Source of the DNA: Tsukamurella sp. 1534
Lineage (GTDB): Bacteria > Actinomycetota > Actinomycetes > Mycobacteriales > Mycobacteriaceae
Reading direction: 5' to 3'
DNA: 33,467 bases
Assembly: GCF_000312385.1 (NCBI RefSeq)
Contig: NZ_HE997626.1
Coordinates: 1,246,415-1,279,881 of the forward strand
Shown here: positions 14,355 through 26,723 of the stretch, piece after piece
Position numbering within the stretch: the stretch's first letter is position 1
Layout: the number at the start of each line of letters is the position of its first letter
The notes under the pieces: model-generated
Seen by the model: only the letters and a program-made list of their open reading frames with translations
What the model was told of the DNA's origin: nothing
Database searches by the model: none
Made by a program: the position numbers and the translations under genes

Positions 14355-14365
14355 GAGTGGGGGTG

Positions 14366-14442
14366 TGGTGGGCCTAGGAGGACTTGAACCTCCGACCTCT
14401 TCGTTATCAGCGAAGCGCTCTAACCGCCTGAGCTATAGGCCC
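14366..14442 (-). tRNA. ileT: tRNA-Ile (anticodon GAT)
   Basis: Acceptor GGGCCTA / TAGGCCC pairs perfectly; the D-arm includes AGCTCAGGCGGTTAGAGC; the anticodon loop CTGATAAC carries GAT; the T-arm is GGAGGTTCAAGTCCTCC; discriminator A is followed by an encoded CCA. It lies 61 bases downstream of the DUF3566 gene and is probably transcribed with tRNA-Ala. Confidence 0.97.
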
Positions 14443-14503
14443 TTGAACCGAGGTGAAAGATTACCAGCGCACCTCGGGTTCTACAAAACCGCTGGTCGGG
14501 ACG

Positions 14504-15235
14504 TCAGTCGCGATCCGCGAGCGTGATCTCGATCCCGCCCACCAGATCGGCGCACAGGTTGTAGATGAACGCGCCCACGGTGGCCAGCGCCGTCATCAGG
14601 ATGACGTTGGCGATGCCCACCAGGCCGGCGTAGGTGAACACGTCGCCCGCGCCGAGCAGCGTGGCGCCGGCCTGCTCGTTGACCAGGGTGCCCACGCTGT
14701 CGTTGATCTTCTCCCACACGCCCATGCCGTTGAGGATCACGTAGAGCGCGCCGACGGCGATCATCCACACGAAGAACAGCACCACGGAGACCACGCCGAC
14801 GAGCTTGAACGTGGTCCACGGGTCGATGGAGCGCAGCTGCATTCCGGCCCGCACGGGGCCGCCCGCGGCCTGCGTCCTCACGCCCGCGGCCCGGGTCGGA
14901 CCCACGGTGTGCAGGTTCGACGGTGCCTCGCCCGGCTCCGACCCCGACGCCGAGGCCGCGACGCCGGCGGCCCCGGCACCCGCCGCAGCAGCACCCGCTG
15001 CGGGGGCGGAGGGCGCCGCCGGCCGTGCCGCGGGCACGGGCTCGGTGGCGACCTGGTGGATCTTGTCGAGGTCCGGCAGGTTCTTCGGCAGTTCCTCCCG
15101 CTCGACGCCCTCGGTGGGGGCGTCGACGGCGCGCCCGACGTCGGTGTCGCGGCGCGGGATGCGGACCGGCTGCCGCCCCGCCTGGTCCGGCCCGGGATCG
15201 GGAGTCTGACCGGGTCCGGTTCCAGGGGTACTCAC
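14504..15235 (-). CDS. DUF3566 transmembrane protein (Rv0007-type)
   Basis: 243 residues. Residues 1-125 are low-complexity, rich in Pro, Ala and Gly. The C-terminal DUF3566 domain begins near [20 protein letters not shown] and holds two transmembrane helices (about 140-163 and 200-225) flanking a soluble segment with [12 protein letters not shown]. Position directly downstream of gyrA and upstream of tRNA-Ile matches M. tuberculosis Rv0007, a conserved membrane protein of unknown function. It starts at GTG 15235 with GAAGGAG (15241-15247) at a 5-base spacing. The 24-base gap to gyrA suggests co-transcription. The alternative ATG just upstream runs straight into TGA and is excluded. Confidence 0.9.
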   Translation of the reverse strand: MSTPGTGPGQTPDPGPDQAGRQPVRIPRRDTDVGRAVDAPTEGVEREELPKNLPDLDKIHQVATEPVPAARPAAPSAPAAGAAAAGAGAAGVAASASGSEPGEAPSNLHTVGPTRAAGVRTQAAGGPVRAGMQLRSIDPWTTFKLVGVVSVVLFFVWMIAVGALYVILNGMGVWEKINDSVGTLVNEQAGATLLGAGDVFTYAGLVGIANVILMTALATVGAFIYNLCADLVGGIEITLADRD

Positions 15236-15259
15236 ATGCGCTCCTTCACGTCGCGGCGA

Positions 15260-17767
<2,508 letters not shown>

Positions 17768-17834
17768 GGAAGTCCTTCAGCTTGAGGCGGTTCGACGGTG
17801 CGCGGCACGCCCGGTTCGAGCCCGGGCCGGCGCG

Positions 17835-20154
<2,320 letters not shown>

Positions 20155-20697
20155 TTACCCGTAGGTATCGCGCGGACCGCGCCCGGGCACGTGCAGGGGA
20201 CCCTTCCGCCAACTCGGCGCGGACGGCCCGGTGATGTTCAGCGACGTCACCACGCCCTGCCCGACGGCGGCGTTGATCTTCGCCAACAACTGGGCCTGCA
20301 TCAGTCTCAGCTGGGTGGCCCACGCGGTGGACTCGGCGCTGACGTACAGCACCTTGTCCCGCAGCCCGGTGGCGCTGGCGTGGGCGGCCACATCGGCACC
20401 GACCACGGACTCCCAACACCCGAGAACCGTTCCCTCGCTGACCTTCCGGTCCCAACCGCGGGCCTTCGCGATGCCGTTGACGAGGGAGCCCAGCCGCTGC
20501 GGATCCCGGTTGTCCGGCGACGGGCCGGACCACCTCTTCGAGCCCTTGCGCAGCCGGCGGACGCCGCCCGTCATGGGTCCGGCGTTGCCCCGGCCCACCG
20601 ATTTTCCGGCGGCCTTCGCGGCCGCGCGGGCCTCCTCCAGGGCGCGCCGCGCGATATCGGATCCGTGAAGCTCCTCGCCCCTGTCCGGTCCCGTCAT
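20155..20697 (-). CDS. dciA: DciA (DUF721), replicative helicase loader/operator
   Basis: 180 residues. A basic, Ala/Gly-rich N-terminus precedes the DUF721 domain (about 70-165): [34 protein letters not shown], and the strand [20 protein letters not shown]. In M. tuberculosis this is Rv0004, shown to be DciA, which replaces DnaC-type loaders in bringing DnaB to the origin. ATG 20697 is preferred to GTG 20700 because GAAGGAG (20703-20709) is then 5 bases away. In mycobacteria it directly follows recF; here a TetR/membrane-protein pair intervenes. TAGCCT at 20733-20738 (minus strand) may be its own -10. Confidence 0.92.
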   Translation of the reverse strand: MTGPDRGEELHGSDIARRALEEARAAAKAAGKSVGRGNAGPMTGGVRRLRKGSKRWSGPSPDNRDPQRLGSLVNGIAKARGWDRKVSEGTVLGCWESVVGADVAAHASATGLRDKVLYVSAESTAWATQLRLMQAQLLAKINAAVGQGVVTSLNITGPSAPSWRKGPLHVPGRGPRDTYG

Positions 20698-20767
20698 CAC
20701 GCCTCCTTCGTCCGGCTCGATCGTCGCTCTTCAGGCTACCCGCGGGGTCCGACACGCACGGCCGGCG

Positions 20768-21592
20768 TCAGCCCGCGAACGCATCCGGGGCCGCGAGCTC
20801 GTCGAGCAGGGCCCGGGCGCGCCGCCCGTCCCACTCGGAGGTGTCCGACGGTGCGGCCGCCCCGTCGACGAGCAGGGCGTACGCCAGGCCCGGCGTGCCG
20901 GATCCGGTCCCCGCGTAGCCGCCGACCACGTACCCGCGCATGAGGGCCAGACCGACGCCCGCGAGCTCCCGGTATCCGACCACCGCGGTGAAGCCGAACA
21001 TCTCCAGCAGCCGTCGGTAGTTCGCCTGCAGCCGTTCCAGGACGGCCTCCTCCGCCGCCGCGACGGCCGCGGACACGCGGTCGCGCCGCTCGCCTTCCGG
21101 CAGCGCGGGCACCGCGAGCGCGAGCGTGAGGAACAACCGCCACCTGCGGCTCTCCTCGCGGTCCGCGAGCAGGTCGTCATCGGCCGAGAGGGCGACCACC
21201 CGCCGCAGCGCCGCCCGCCGGCCGTCCACGGTGCGCAGTTCCCGGGGATCGTCGCCGACGGCGTCGCGCAGGACCGCGGTGGCGCGCTCGCCGCGCGTGG
21301 AGGCGACCGGCAGCGCGTGTTCGGCGAGTGCCGCGAGCAGGTCCGCGACGAAGTCGTCCCGCTGCGGCCAGCACCGGTAGGCGGCGGTGCGGGAGACGTC
21401 GGCGTCGCGCACGGCGTCCTCGAGCCGGACGTGCTCGAGCCCCGTGCTCATGCCGTCGGCGAGGACGCGGTCCACGCTCGCCCGGAGCACCCGGCTGCGG
21501 GTCTCCTGCAGCGCGAGGCGCGGCCGCCGGCTCCGGGGAGTCCCCGATATTCCGGCCGATTCTGGTACTCGGGGTTCCGAATGCTGGCTCAC
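20768..21592 (-). CDS. TetR-family transcriptional regulator
   Basis: 274 residues from GTG 21592 (VSQHSEPRVPESAG). The helix-turn-helix spans about 55-85: LEHVRLEDAVRDADVSRTAA then YRCWPQRDDFVADLL, a typical TetR recognition helix followed by YxxWPxRDDF. The larger C-terminal part is a helical ligand-binding domain with no family I can name. The frame is open farther upstream across the operator, but TACCAT (21599-21604) lies 6 bases before this GTG, indicating a leaderless start. It is divergent from a four-helix membrane protein with a large palindrome between them, so it probably represses itself and that gene. The pair separates recF from dciA. Confidence 0.85.
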   Translation of the reverse strand: MSQHSEPRVPESAGISGTPRSRRPRLALQETRSRVLRASVDRVLADGMSTGLEHVRLEDAVRDADVSRTAAYRCWPQRDDFVADLLAALAEHALPVASTRGERATAVLRDAVGDDPRELRTVDGRRAALRRVVALSADDDLLADREESRRWRLFLTLALAVPALPEGERRDRVSAAVAAAEEAVLERLQANYRRLLEMFGFTAVVGYRELAGVGLALMRGYVVGGYAGTGSGTPGLAYALLVDGAAAPSDTSEWDGRRARALLDELAAPDAFAG

Positions 21593-21600
21593 GGCCTTAT

Positions 21601-21635
21601 GGTACTCCGTGTACCAACTTGGTACACCGAGTACC
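21601..21635. promoter_or_regulatory. 35-bp near-perfect palindromic TetR operator
   Basis: Half-site GGTACTCCGTGTACCAA is repeated in inverted form; only the centre base and one symmetric pair break the symmetry. It overlaps the -10 of tetR (21599-21604) and ends 4 bases before the Shine-Dalgarno (AAGGAG) of the divergent gene. A further GGTACTC half-site lies at 21564-21570 inside the tetR 5' end. Confidence 0.8.
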
Positions 21636-21650
21636 AAACAAGGAGAGATC

Positions 21651-22112
21651 ATGACGAACGGAATCGCCGCGCGACGGGCGCCGGCACCGTCGGGCACGGC
21701 CCGCGGGACGACCGGCGCGTACGTCCTGGGCACCCTCGCGACAGCCGCGGCGACGGCGTACGCCGCCGCCGACCAGCTCGTGCTGCACGGGCTCGAGGCG
21801 CACCTGCACGCGCTCTACGACCCCGTCGGGAAGTACGGGGAGCCGGCGCCGCTCTACGGCTACCTGTACGTGGTCGGCGCACTCGGCCTGCTGTGCTGGT
21901 GGGCGAACCTGCGACTGGTCCGGCGGGGCGCACCGTCGGCCCGGCTCTGGGGATGGGTGAGCCTCGCTCTCGCGGCGCTCCCCGTGTTCGCCCCGCTCGC
22001 GATGCGGGAGTACGGAGGAGCGGTGATCCCGCTAGGACTCTCCGCCGGGTTCCTCGTCGCCTGGCTCTGCGGGTTCGCCGGCGTCCTCGCCCTGGGCCGA
22101 CGACAGGCGTGA
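21651..22112 (+). CDS. Four-helix membrane protein, probable TetR target, unknown function
   Basis: 153 residues with four predicted transmembrane helices: about 22-45 (GAYVLGTLATAAATAYAAAD), 65-86 (LYGYLYVVGALGLLCWWANL), 98-115 and 125-147. No catalytic motif is recognisable. ATG 21651 has AAGGAG at 21640-21645, directly after the operator palindrome. The last 81 bases overlap the 3' end of recF on the opposite strand. Small multi-helix proteins controlled by a divergent TetR often relate to efflux or membrane stress, but nothing here fixes a function. Confidence 0.8.
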   Translation: MTNGIAARRAPAPSGTARGTTGAYVLGTLATAAATAYAAADQLVLHGLEAHLHALYDPVGKYGEPAPLYGYLYVVGALGLLCWWANLRLVRRGAPSARLWGWVSLALAALPVFAPLAMREYGGAVIPLGLSAGFLVAWLCGFAGVLALGRRQA

Positions 22113-23261
22113 GACGCGGACGTCGGCCGGGCCCTCCACGGACACCTCGAAGGTGCGCGCCCGCAGCGACGGGGGCAGGTCCTCGGGGACCGCGGCGGTG
22201 ACGATCACCTGCTCGGTCCCCAGGGCCACCTCCGCGAGCGCCGTTCGGCGCTTGGTGTCGAGCTCGGCGAACACGTCGTCGAGCAGCAGAACCGGTTCCG
22301 AGCCGCCGGCGCGCAGCAGCTCCAGCGAGGCGAGCCGCAACGCCAGTGCGTACGACCAGGATTCACCGTGCGACGCGAAGCCCTTGGCCGGCTCGTTGCC
22401 GAGCCGCAGGTCGAGATCGTCCCGGTGCGGGCCCACCAGACTCATCCCTCGGTCGATCTCCCGCGACCGGGAACGCCGCAGCGCCTCCAGCATCGCCGCC
22501 TCCAGATCGGCGACCGACGCCTCGGCCGGCGCCCCGTCGAACTCCTCGAACAGGGCGCTGCCGTACTCCATCGTCGCGGCCCGCGAGTGCGGGGCGAGGG
22601 ACGCGTACGCCACGGTGAGGTGCGGCTGCAGCGCGCTGACCACCTCGAGCCGCGCGGCCAGCAGCTCCGCGCCGAACCGCGCCAGCTGCTCGTCCCACAC
22701 GTCCAGCGTCGAGAGCATCGACTCGGCGTCCGCTCCCCCGCGCCGCGCCGCGGCGTACGCGGTCTTGAGCAGGGCGTTGCGCTGCTTGAGGACCCGCTCG
22801 TAATCCGCCTTCTCGGCGGCGATCCGCGGGGTGCGCAGGATCGCCAGATCGTCGACGAACCGGCGTCGCCCGCCCGGCTCCCCGCGCACCAGGGCCAGAT
22901 CCTCCGGCGCGAACAGCACGGACTGCAGGATCCCCAGCAGGTCGCGCGGCCGCCGGCACGGCGACGTGTTGATCCGCGCCTTGTTGGCGCGGCCGCTCAC
23001 GATGTCGATCTCCGCGGTGAGCTCGCGCCCGGCGTTGTGCACCGTCGCCAGTACGGACGCCGATTCCGCGCCCACCCGGATCAGCGGCTGATCGGTGGCC
23101 ACGCGGTGCGATCCCAGCGTCGCGAGGTAGTTCAGGGCCTCGACCAGGTTCGTCTTCCCGAATCCGTTGCGCCCCACGAACACGGTGACACCCGGTTCCA
23201 GCACGACGTCCACGTCGTCCCAGGAACGGAAGTCGTGCAGCTGCAGTCGGCGTACGTACAA
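22032..23261 (-). CDS. recF: DNA replication and repair protein RecF
   Basis: 409 residues. Walker A GRNGFGKTN is at about 30-38 in FVGRNGFGKTNLVEALNYLA; the ABC-type signature region is SHGESWSYALALRLASLE; Walker B with D-loop is PVLLLDDVFAELDTKRR. RecF loads RecA at gapped DNA with RecO and RecR. The start is TTG 23261 (MYVRRLQLHDFRSWDD), 15 bases after the gnd stop, with only a weak Shine-Dalgarno, so coupling to gnd translation is likely. The C-terminus carries a Glu/Gly/Pro-rich tail (about 22 residues, GEDAGEPAEPGDEEPGGES) encoded within the antisense overlap with the convergent membrane-protein gene; M. tuberculosis RecF is about 385 aa and lacks room for it. Confidence 0.96.
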   Translation of the reverse strand: MYVRRLQLHDFRSWDDVDVVLEPGVTVFVGRNGFGKTNLVEALNYLATLGSHRVATDQPLIRVGAESASVLATVHNAGRELTAEIDIVSGRANKARINTSPCRRPRDLLGILQSVLFAPEDLALVRGEPGGRRRFVDDLAILRTPRIAAEKADYERVLKQRNALLKTAYAAARRGGADAESMLSTLDVWDEQLARFGAELLAARLEVVSALQPHLTVAYASLAPHSRAATMEYGSALFEEFDGAPAEASVADLEAAMLEALRRSRSREIDRGMSLVGPHRDDLDLRLGNEPAKGFASHGESWSYALALRLASLELLRAGGSEPVLLLDDVFAELDTKRRTALAEVALGTEQVIVTAAVPEDLPPSLRARTFEVSVEGPADVRVSRLSSAQGEDAGEPAEPGDEEPGGES

Positions 23262-23276
23262 CGGCCGCGCGGTCCC

Positions 23277-24161
23277 CTAGTCGGCGCGGCGGACGGCGTG
23301 CCCGCCGAACTGGTTGCGGAGCGCGGAGACCGCCTTCATGGTGTCCGAATCATCCTGGCGCGACTGGAATCTCGCGAACAGCGCGGCGGCGATCACGGGC
23401 GCGGGCACCGAATGCCGGATGGCCTCCTCCACGGTCCATCGGCCCTCACCGGAATCCTCGGTGTAGCCGGTGATCTCGTTCAGGCCCGGATCCTCCTCCA
23501 GCGCCTTGACCAGCAGGTCCAGCAGCCAGGAACGGACGACGGTGCCCTTGCTCCAGGCCCGCAGCGTGCCCGCGACGTTGTCGATGAGCGGTTCGGCCTC
23601 GAGCAGGTCGTAGCCCTCGCCGTAGGCCTGCATGAGGCCGTACTCGATGCCGTTGTGGATCATCTTGGCGTAGTGGCCGGCGCCGACCGGGCCGCTGTGC
23701 GCGAAGCCGTCCTCACGCTCGCCCTCGGGACGCAGGGCGTCGAAGATCGGCAGCGCCTGCTCGACGTGCTCCTTCGAGCCGCCCACCATGAGGCCGTAGC
23801 CGTTCTCCAGGCCCCACACTCCGCCGGACACGCCGCAGTCGAGGTAACCGATCCCCTTGGCGGCCAACAGGTCCGCGTTCGGCTGATCGTCGGTGTACCG
23901 GGAGTTCCCGCCGTCGATGACGAGGTCGCCGTCCTCGAGTACCTCGGCCAGCCTGCGCACGGTCTCCCGGGTGGGATCGCCGGCGGGCACCATGACCCAC
24001 ACCACGCGCGGAGCGGTGAGCGCGCCGACCAGCGCCTCCAGCGTCGGCACGTCCGTGACCTCGGGGCGGGGGTCGTAGCCCACCACCTCGTGTCCGGCGT
24101 TGCGGACGCGCTGGCGCATGTTCGCGCCCATCTTGCCCAGACCGATCAGACCCAACTGCAT
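23277..24161 (-). CDS. gnd: 6-phosphogluconate dehydrogenase, decarboxylating (short GntZ/YqeC type)
   Basis: 294 residues from ATG 24161 (MQLGLIGLGKMGANM). It oxidises 6-phosphogluconate to ribulose-5-phosphate and CO2. The Rossmann motif GLIGLGKMG opens the protein; VIDGGNSRYTDD and GVSGGVWGLENGYGLMVGG are substrate-binding signatures; the catalytic region is GPVGAGHYAKMIHNGIEYG. It is of the short (about 300 aa) form. GTG 24170 is an in-frame alternative, but CGGAGG at 24171-24176 spaces properly (9 bases) only for the ATG. A gnd gene between dnaN and recF is characteristic of mycobacteria and their relatives; it lies 40 bases from dnaN, so dnaN-gnd-recF form an operon. Confidence 0.95.
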   Translation of the reverse strand: MQLGLIGLGKMGANMRQRVRNAGHEVVGYDPRPEVTDVPTLEALVGALTAPRVVWVMVPAGDPTRETVRRLAEVLEDGDLVIDGGNSRYTDDQPNADLLAAKGIGYLDCGVSGGVWGLENGYGLMVGGSKEHVEQALPIFDALRPEGEREDGFAHSGPVGAGHYAKMIHNGIEYGLMQAYGEGYDLLEAEPLIDNVAGTLRAWSKGTVVRSWLLDLLVKALEEDPGLNEITGYTEDSGEGRWTVEEAIRHSVPAPVIAAALFARFQSRQDDSDTMKAVSALRNQFGGHAVRRAD

Positions 24162-24201
24162 GCTCGGCACCCTCCGTGCTGGTGGAACGACGATTTCCTT
24201 C

Positions 24202-25365
24202 TCAGCCGGGCAGGCGCACCGGCATCAGCAGGTACGTGTACGCGCTCTGCGGCGCGGGGAAGGCCCCCGAGTCGTCCGGCTCGTAGGAATCCTCCCCCGC
24301 CGGGCGCAGCACCGCAGGCCGAGACGGGGTCGTGAACCCGAACGTCACGGATTCGGTGTGCACCGCGGCCAGGCCGTCCTGCAGGTAACCGGGGTTGAAC
24401 GCGATGGTGAGCGCCTCGCCCTGGAAGTCGGCGGGCAGCTCCTCCTCGGCCTTGCCGGCGTCGTCGCCGCCGGCCGAGAGGCGCAGCGTCCCGTCGCCGA
24501 ACTCCATCCGCACCTGCGCGCCGCGATCCGCCACCAGCGCGACGCGCTTGATGGCCTCGAGCAGCGGGGCGATCTCCATCGTGGCGATCGCGGTGTGCGA
24601 GGCGGGAAGCAGCTGCCGGAACTTCGGGAAGTCCGCGTCCAGCAGGCGGGTGGTGGTGCGACGGTCCGCCCCCACCACGCCGAGCAGGCCGTCGGCGCCC
24701 ACCGCGGAGCCGGCCCCCAGCGCGATCCCGACCTCGGGATCCACGGCGAAGGTCTTCGCGGCCTCGGAGAGCGTCTTGGCGGGTACCAGGACCGCGGCCT
24801 TGACGTCGGCCGATTCGGGCTGCCAGGTGAACTCGCGGACCGCGAGGCGGAACCGGTCGGTGGCGGCGAGAACCACCTTCTCGCCCTCGATCTCCACCCG
24901 GATGCCGGTGAGCATCGGCAGCGTGTCGTCCCTGCCCGCGGCCACGGCGACCTGGCCGATGGCCTCGGCGAACGTGCCGCGCTCGATGGCGCCGGTCTGC
25001 TGCGGCAGCTCGGGCAGCTGCGGGTAGTCCTCGACGGGCATCGTCGGCAGCGAGAACTTCGCGCTGCCACAGGAGATCGCGACGCGAGTCACGTCGAGCT
25101 CCACGTCGACGGGCTTGTTGGGCAGCGCCTTGGTGATGTCGGCCAACAGCCGGCCGGAGACCAGGACCTGGCCCTCGTCGGCGACCTCGGCCGCGACGCG
25201 CACCTGCGCGGAGACCTCGTAGTCGAATCCCGAGACGGTCAGCCCGTCGTCACCCGCGGTGAGCAGCACACCGCCGAGGACGGGGACCGGAGGCCGCGAC
25301 GGCAGGCTACGTGCCACCCACGCGACGGATTCGGCGAACTCCTCGTGCGGGACGCGAAACTTCAT
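24202..25365 (-). CDS. dnaN: DNA polymerase III beta sliding clamp
   Basis: 387 residues forming three clamp domains: about 1-120 ([32 protein letters not shown]), 125-255 ([34 protein letters not shown]) and 260-387, ending [12 protein letters not shown], the expected C-terminus that binds client peptides. It forms the ring-shaped processivity factor. ATG 25365 has AAAGG about 10 bases upstream. TAGCAT at 25432-25437 (minus strand) is a candidate -10. It is the first gene of the dnaN-gnd-recF operon and borders oriC. Confidence 0.97.
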   Translation of the reverse strand: MKFRVPHEEFAESVAWVARSLPSRPPVPVLGGVLLTAGDDGLTVSGFDYEVSAQVRVAAEVADEGQVLVSGRLLADITKALPNKPVDVELDVTRVAISCGSAKFSLPTMPVEDYPQLPELPQQTGAIERGTFAEAIGQVAVAAGRDDTLPMLTGIRVEIEGEKVVLAATDRFRLAVREFTWQPESADVKAAVLVPAKTLSEAAKTFAVDPEVGIALGAGSAVGADGLLGVVGADRRTTTRLLDADFPKFRQLLPASHTAIATMEIAPLLEAIKRVALVADRGAQVRMEFGDGTLRLSAGGDDAGKAEEELPADFQGEALTIAFNPGYLQDGLAAVHTESVTFGFTTPSRPAVLRPAGEDSYEPDDSGAFPAPQSAYTYLLMPVRLPG

Positions 25366-25490
25366 GCCGACGGAGCCTTTCGGTTAGGGGCACACGGGTG
25401 GGGCGTGGCGTCTTCTGATGCCAGGGCTTCGATGCTATAGGAGCGGGTGCACTGACGTGTACGCCGCCGGGGAACTCCGGGCTTCCGCCC

Positions 25491-25519
25491 CGTGCGGCGC
25501 GGGCGGAGCGCGCCGCACG
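25491..25519. repeat. GC-rich hairpin at the edge of oriC
   Basis: A perfect 11-bp inverted repeat (CGTGCGGCGCG / CGCGCCGCACG) with a 7-base loop lies 11 bases before the AT-rich segment. No gene ends here on either strand, so it is not an obvious terminator. Confidence 0.7.
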
Positions 25520-25799
25520 TTCACACAGCCTCTTTTCAAAAGAAGTATCTAGAGAAGGAATATGTCATCGTCATAAGCCCTGTGGACGATGTGGAAACTC
25601 GCCATCGCCGCTGCCGGGGCCGCGTGTCGGGGTGTTGACGACGCGCCGCACGCCGTGTGGAAGTACATCCGTGTAATTGGTGATGAACGCTCCCTGTGGA
25701 AACCTGTGGATGAACTCTCCCCAGGTAGTTCCAGCAATTTCAGGCGTTCCTCCACAGGCTGGGCAGAACGTCCGCAATCCTGTGACCTGCACCGGGGCG

Positions 25800-25805
25800 T
25801 ACCGT
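25800..25805 (+). promoter_or_regulatory. Candidate -10 for leaderless mmpS-like gene
   Basis: TACCGT lies exactly 6 bases before the ATG at 25812. There is no Shine-Dalgarno sequence upstream of the start. Confidence 0.45.
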
Positions 25806-25811
25806 ACAAGC

Positions 25812-26651
25812 ATGGGAAATCCCGATCCGTACCAGAATCCCGGGCAGCATCCGGGCGGTCAGAACTACCCGGCGGAGCCGGGCGGCCACCAGCCGACGCG
25901 CCCCGTGGAGCGGGACGCGTACGGCGGAACGCAGGGTTTCGACGGGGCGTATCCCCCGCCGGCACCGCAGGGCGGTCCGCAGCAGCCCCCTCCCCCGGGC
26001 CCGCAGGGACCGCAGCAGGGCGACCCGTACGGCGGCTATCAGCTGGGCTACTCCCCGGGGGCGTACGGACCTCAGGGCGGCGCCCAACCCCCGCAGGGGC
26101 CGCCTCCCCCGGACTGGCAGGGCCCGGGCGGCGGGGGCGGTGACGGCGGCGGCAACAAGAAGCTGATCTGGATCGCCGTGGCGGTCGTGGTGTTCGTCCT
26201 CGTGCTGGCCGGCATCGTGATCGCGGTGGCGACGGGCGGTTCGGACAGCACCTCCGCGTCCTCGGAGACCACGCCCACCACCACCCGCACCACGACGGCA
26301 CCGTCGACCACGGGCGGCTTCACCCTGCCCAGCGGCGTCCCGTCGGACATCTCGATCCCGCCGATCTTCGGTGGCTCGACCACCGGGCCCAACGTGAAGC
26401 AGTGGCAGGTGGAGGTGACGGGCGAGGGCTCGGCGCAGGTGATCACCGTGGGCGTGCCGGACACGAACGCGCTGGGCTCGCAGCAGCTTCCGTGGTCGAA
26501 GTCGTTCTCCACCGACACCTTCCTGGTGTCCGTGACGGTGATCGACCCGAAGCCGGGGACGGCGTGCAAGATCTCGCGCGGCGGCGCGGTGGTCTCGGAG
26601 GAGACGGCGCCGAGCGGCGGCGGTCCGCTCATCTGCACCGGCATGCGCTGA
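25812..26651 (+). CDS. MmpS-like membrane protein
   Basis: 279 residues. Residues 1-114 are a disordered Pro/Gly/Gln/Tyr-rich cytoplasmic region; one transmembrane helix at 117-140 (KLIWIAVAVVVFVLVLAGIV) precedes a Thr/Ser-rich linker. Residues 196-279 form an extracytoplasmic domain (KQWQVEVTGEGSAQVITVGV, QQLPWSKSF, two Cys at 252 and 275) resembling the C-terminal domain of mycobacterial MmpS proteins, accessory partners of MmpL lipid/siderophore exporters. MmpS proper is about 140-150 aa, so the long N-terminus is extra. No mmpL is nearby. It is on the opposite strand to dnaA and dnaN and separates dnaA from oriC. Family assignment is from pattern only. Confidence 0.7.
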   Translation: MGNPDPYQNPGQHPGGQNYPAEPGGHQPTRPVERDAYGGTQGFDGAYPPPAPQGGPQQPPPPGPQGPQQGDPYGGYQLGYSPGAYGPQGGAQPPQGPPPPDWQGPGGGGGDGGGNKKLIWIAVAVVVFVLVLAGIVIAVATGGSDSTSASSETTPTTTRTTTAPSTTGGFTLPSGVPSDISIPPIFGGSTTGPNVKQWQVEVTGEGSAQVITVGVPDTNALGSQQLPWSKSFSTDTFLVSVTVIDPKPGTACKISRGGAVVSEETAPSGGGPLICTGMR

Positions 26652-26657
26652 CCGACG

Positions 26658-26688
26658 ACGCCGCCCCGTGTTCATCGCGGGGCGGCGT
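26658..26688. terminator. Bidirectional terminator between mmpS-like gene and dnaA
   Basis: A perfect 11-bp inverted repeat (ACGCCGCCCCG / CGGGGCGGCGT) with a 9-base loop lies in the 72-base gap between the convergent stops. Confidence 0.75.
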
Positions 26689-26723
26689 TCCGGCGTGCGG
26701 ACGGATCCGGCGACGGTGCGCGG

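Larger units (their letters stand above)
25366..25811. other. oriC: Probable oriC (dnaN to mmpS-like intergenic region)
   Basis: 446 gene-free bases. DnaA-box-like nonamers, mostly on the minus strand, occur at 25581-25589 (TGTGGACGA), 25590-25598 (TGTGGAAAC), 25656-25664 (TGTGGAAGT), 25695-25703 (TGTGGAAAC) and 25705-25713 (TGTGGATGA), with a weaker TCCTCCACA at 25748-25756. Each differs from TTATCCACA or TTGTCCACA by one or more bases. Next to them, 25531-25578 is the most AT-rich stretch nearby, a likely unwinding element, starting with the palindrome TCTTTTCAAAAGA. A GC-rich 11-bp hairpin (25491-25519) and the dnaN promoter fill the rest. Known mycobacterial origins lie between dnaA and dnaN. 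Confidence 0.8.

Noticed and set aside
14463..14496. ACCAGCG / CGCTGGT repeat between the DUF3566 gene and tRNA-Ile as a terminator
   Set aside because: Only 7 bp with a 20-base loop, and the tRNAs downstream probably depend on the same transcript.
25748..25756. TCCTCCACA as a DnaA box
   Set aside because: It has two mismatches in the discriminating first half; I mention it only as a weak member of the oriC cluster.
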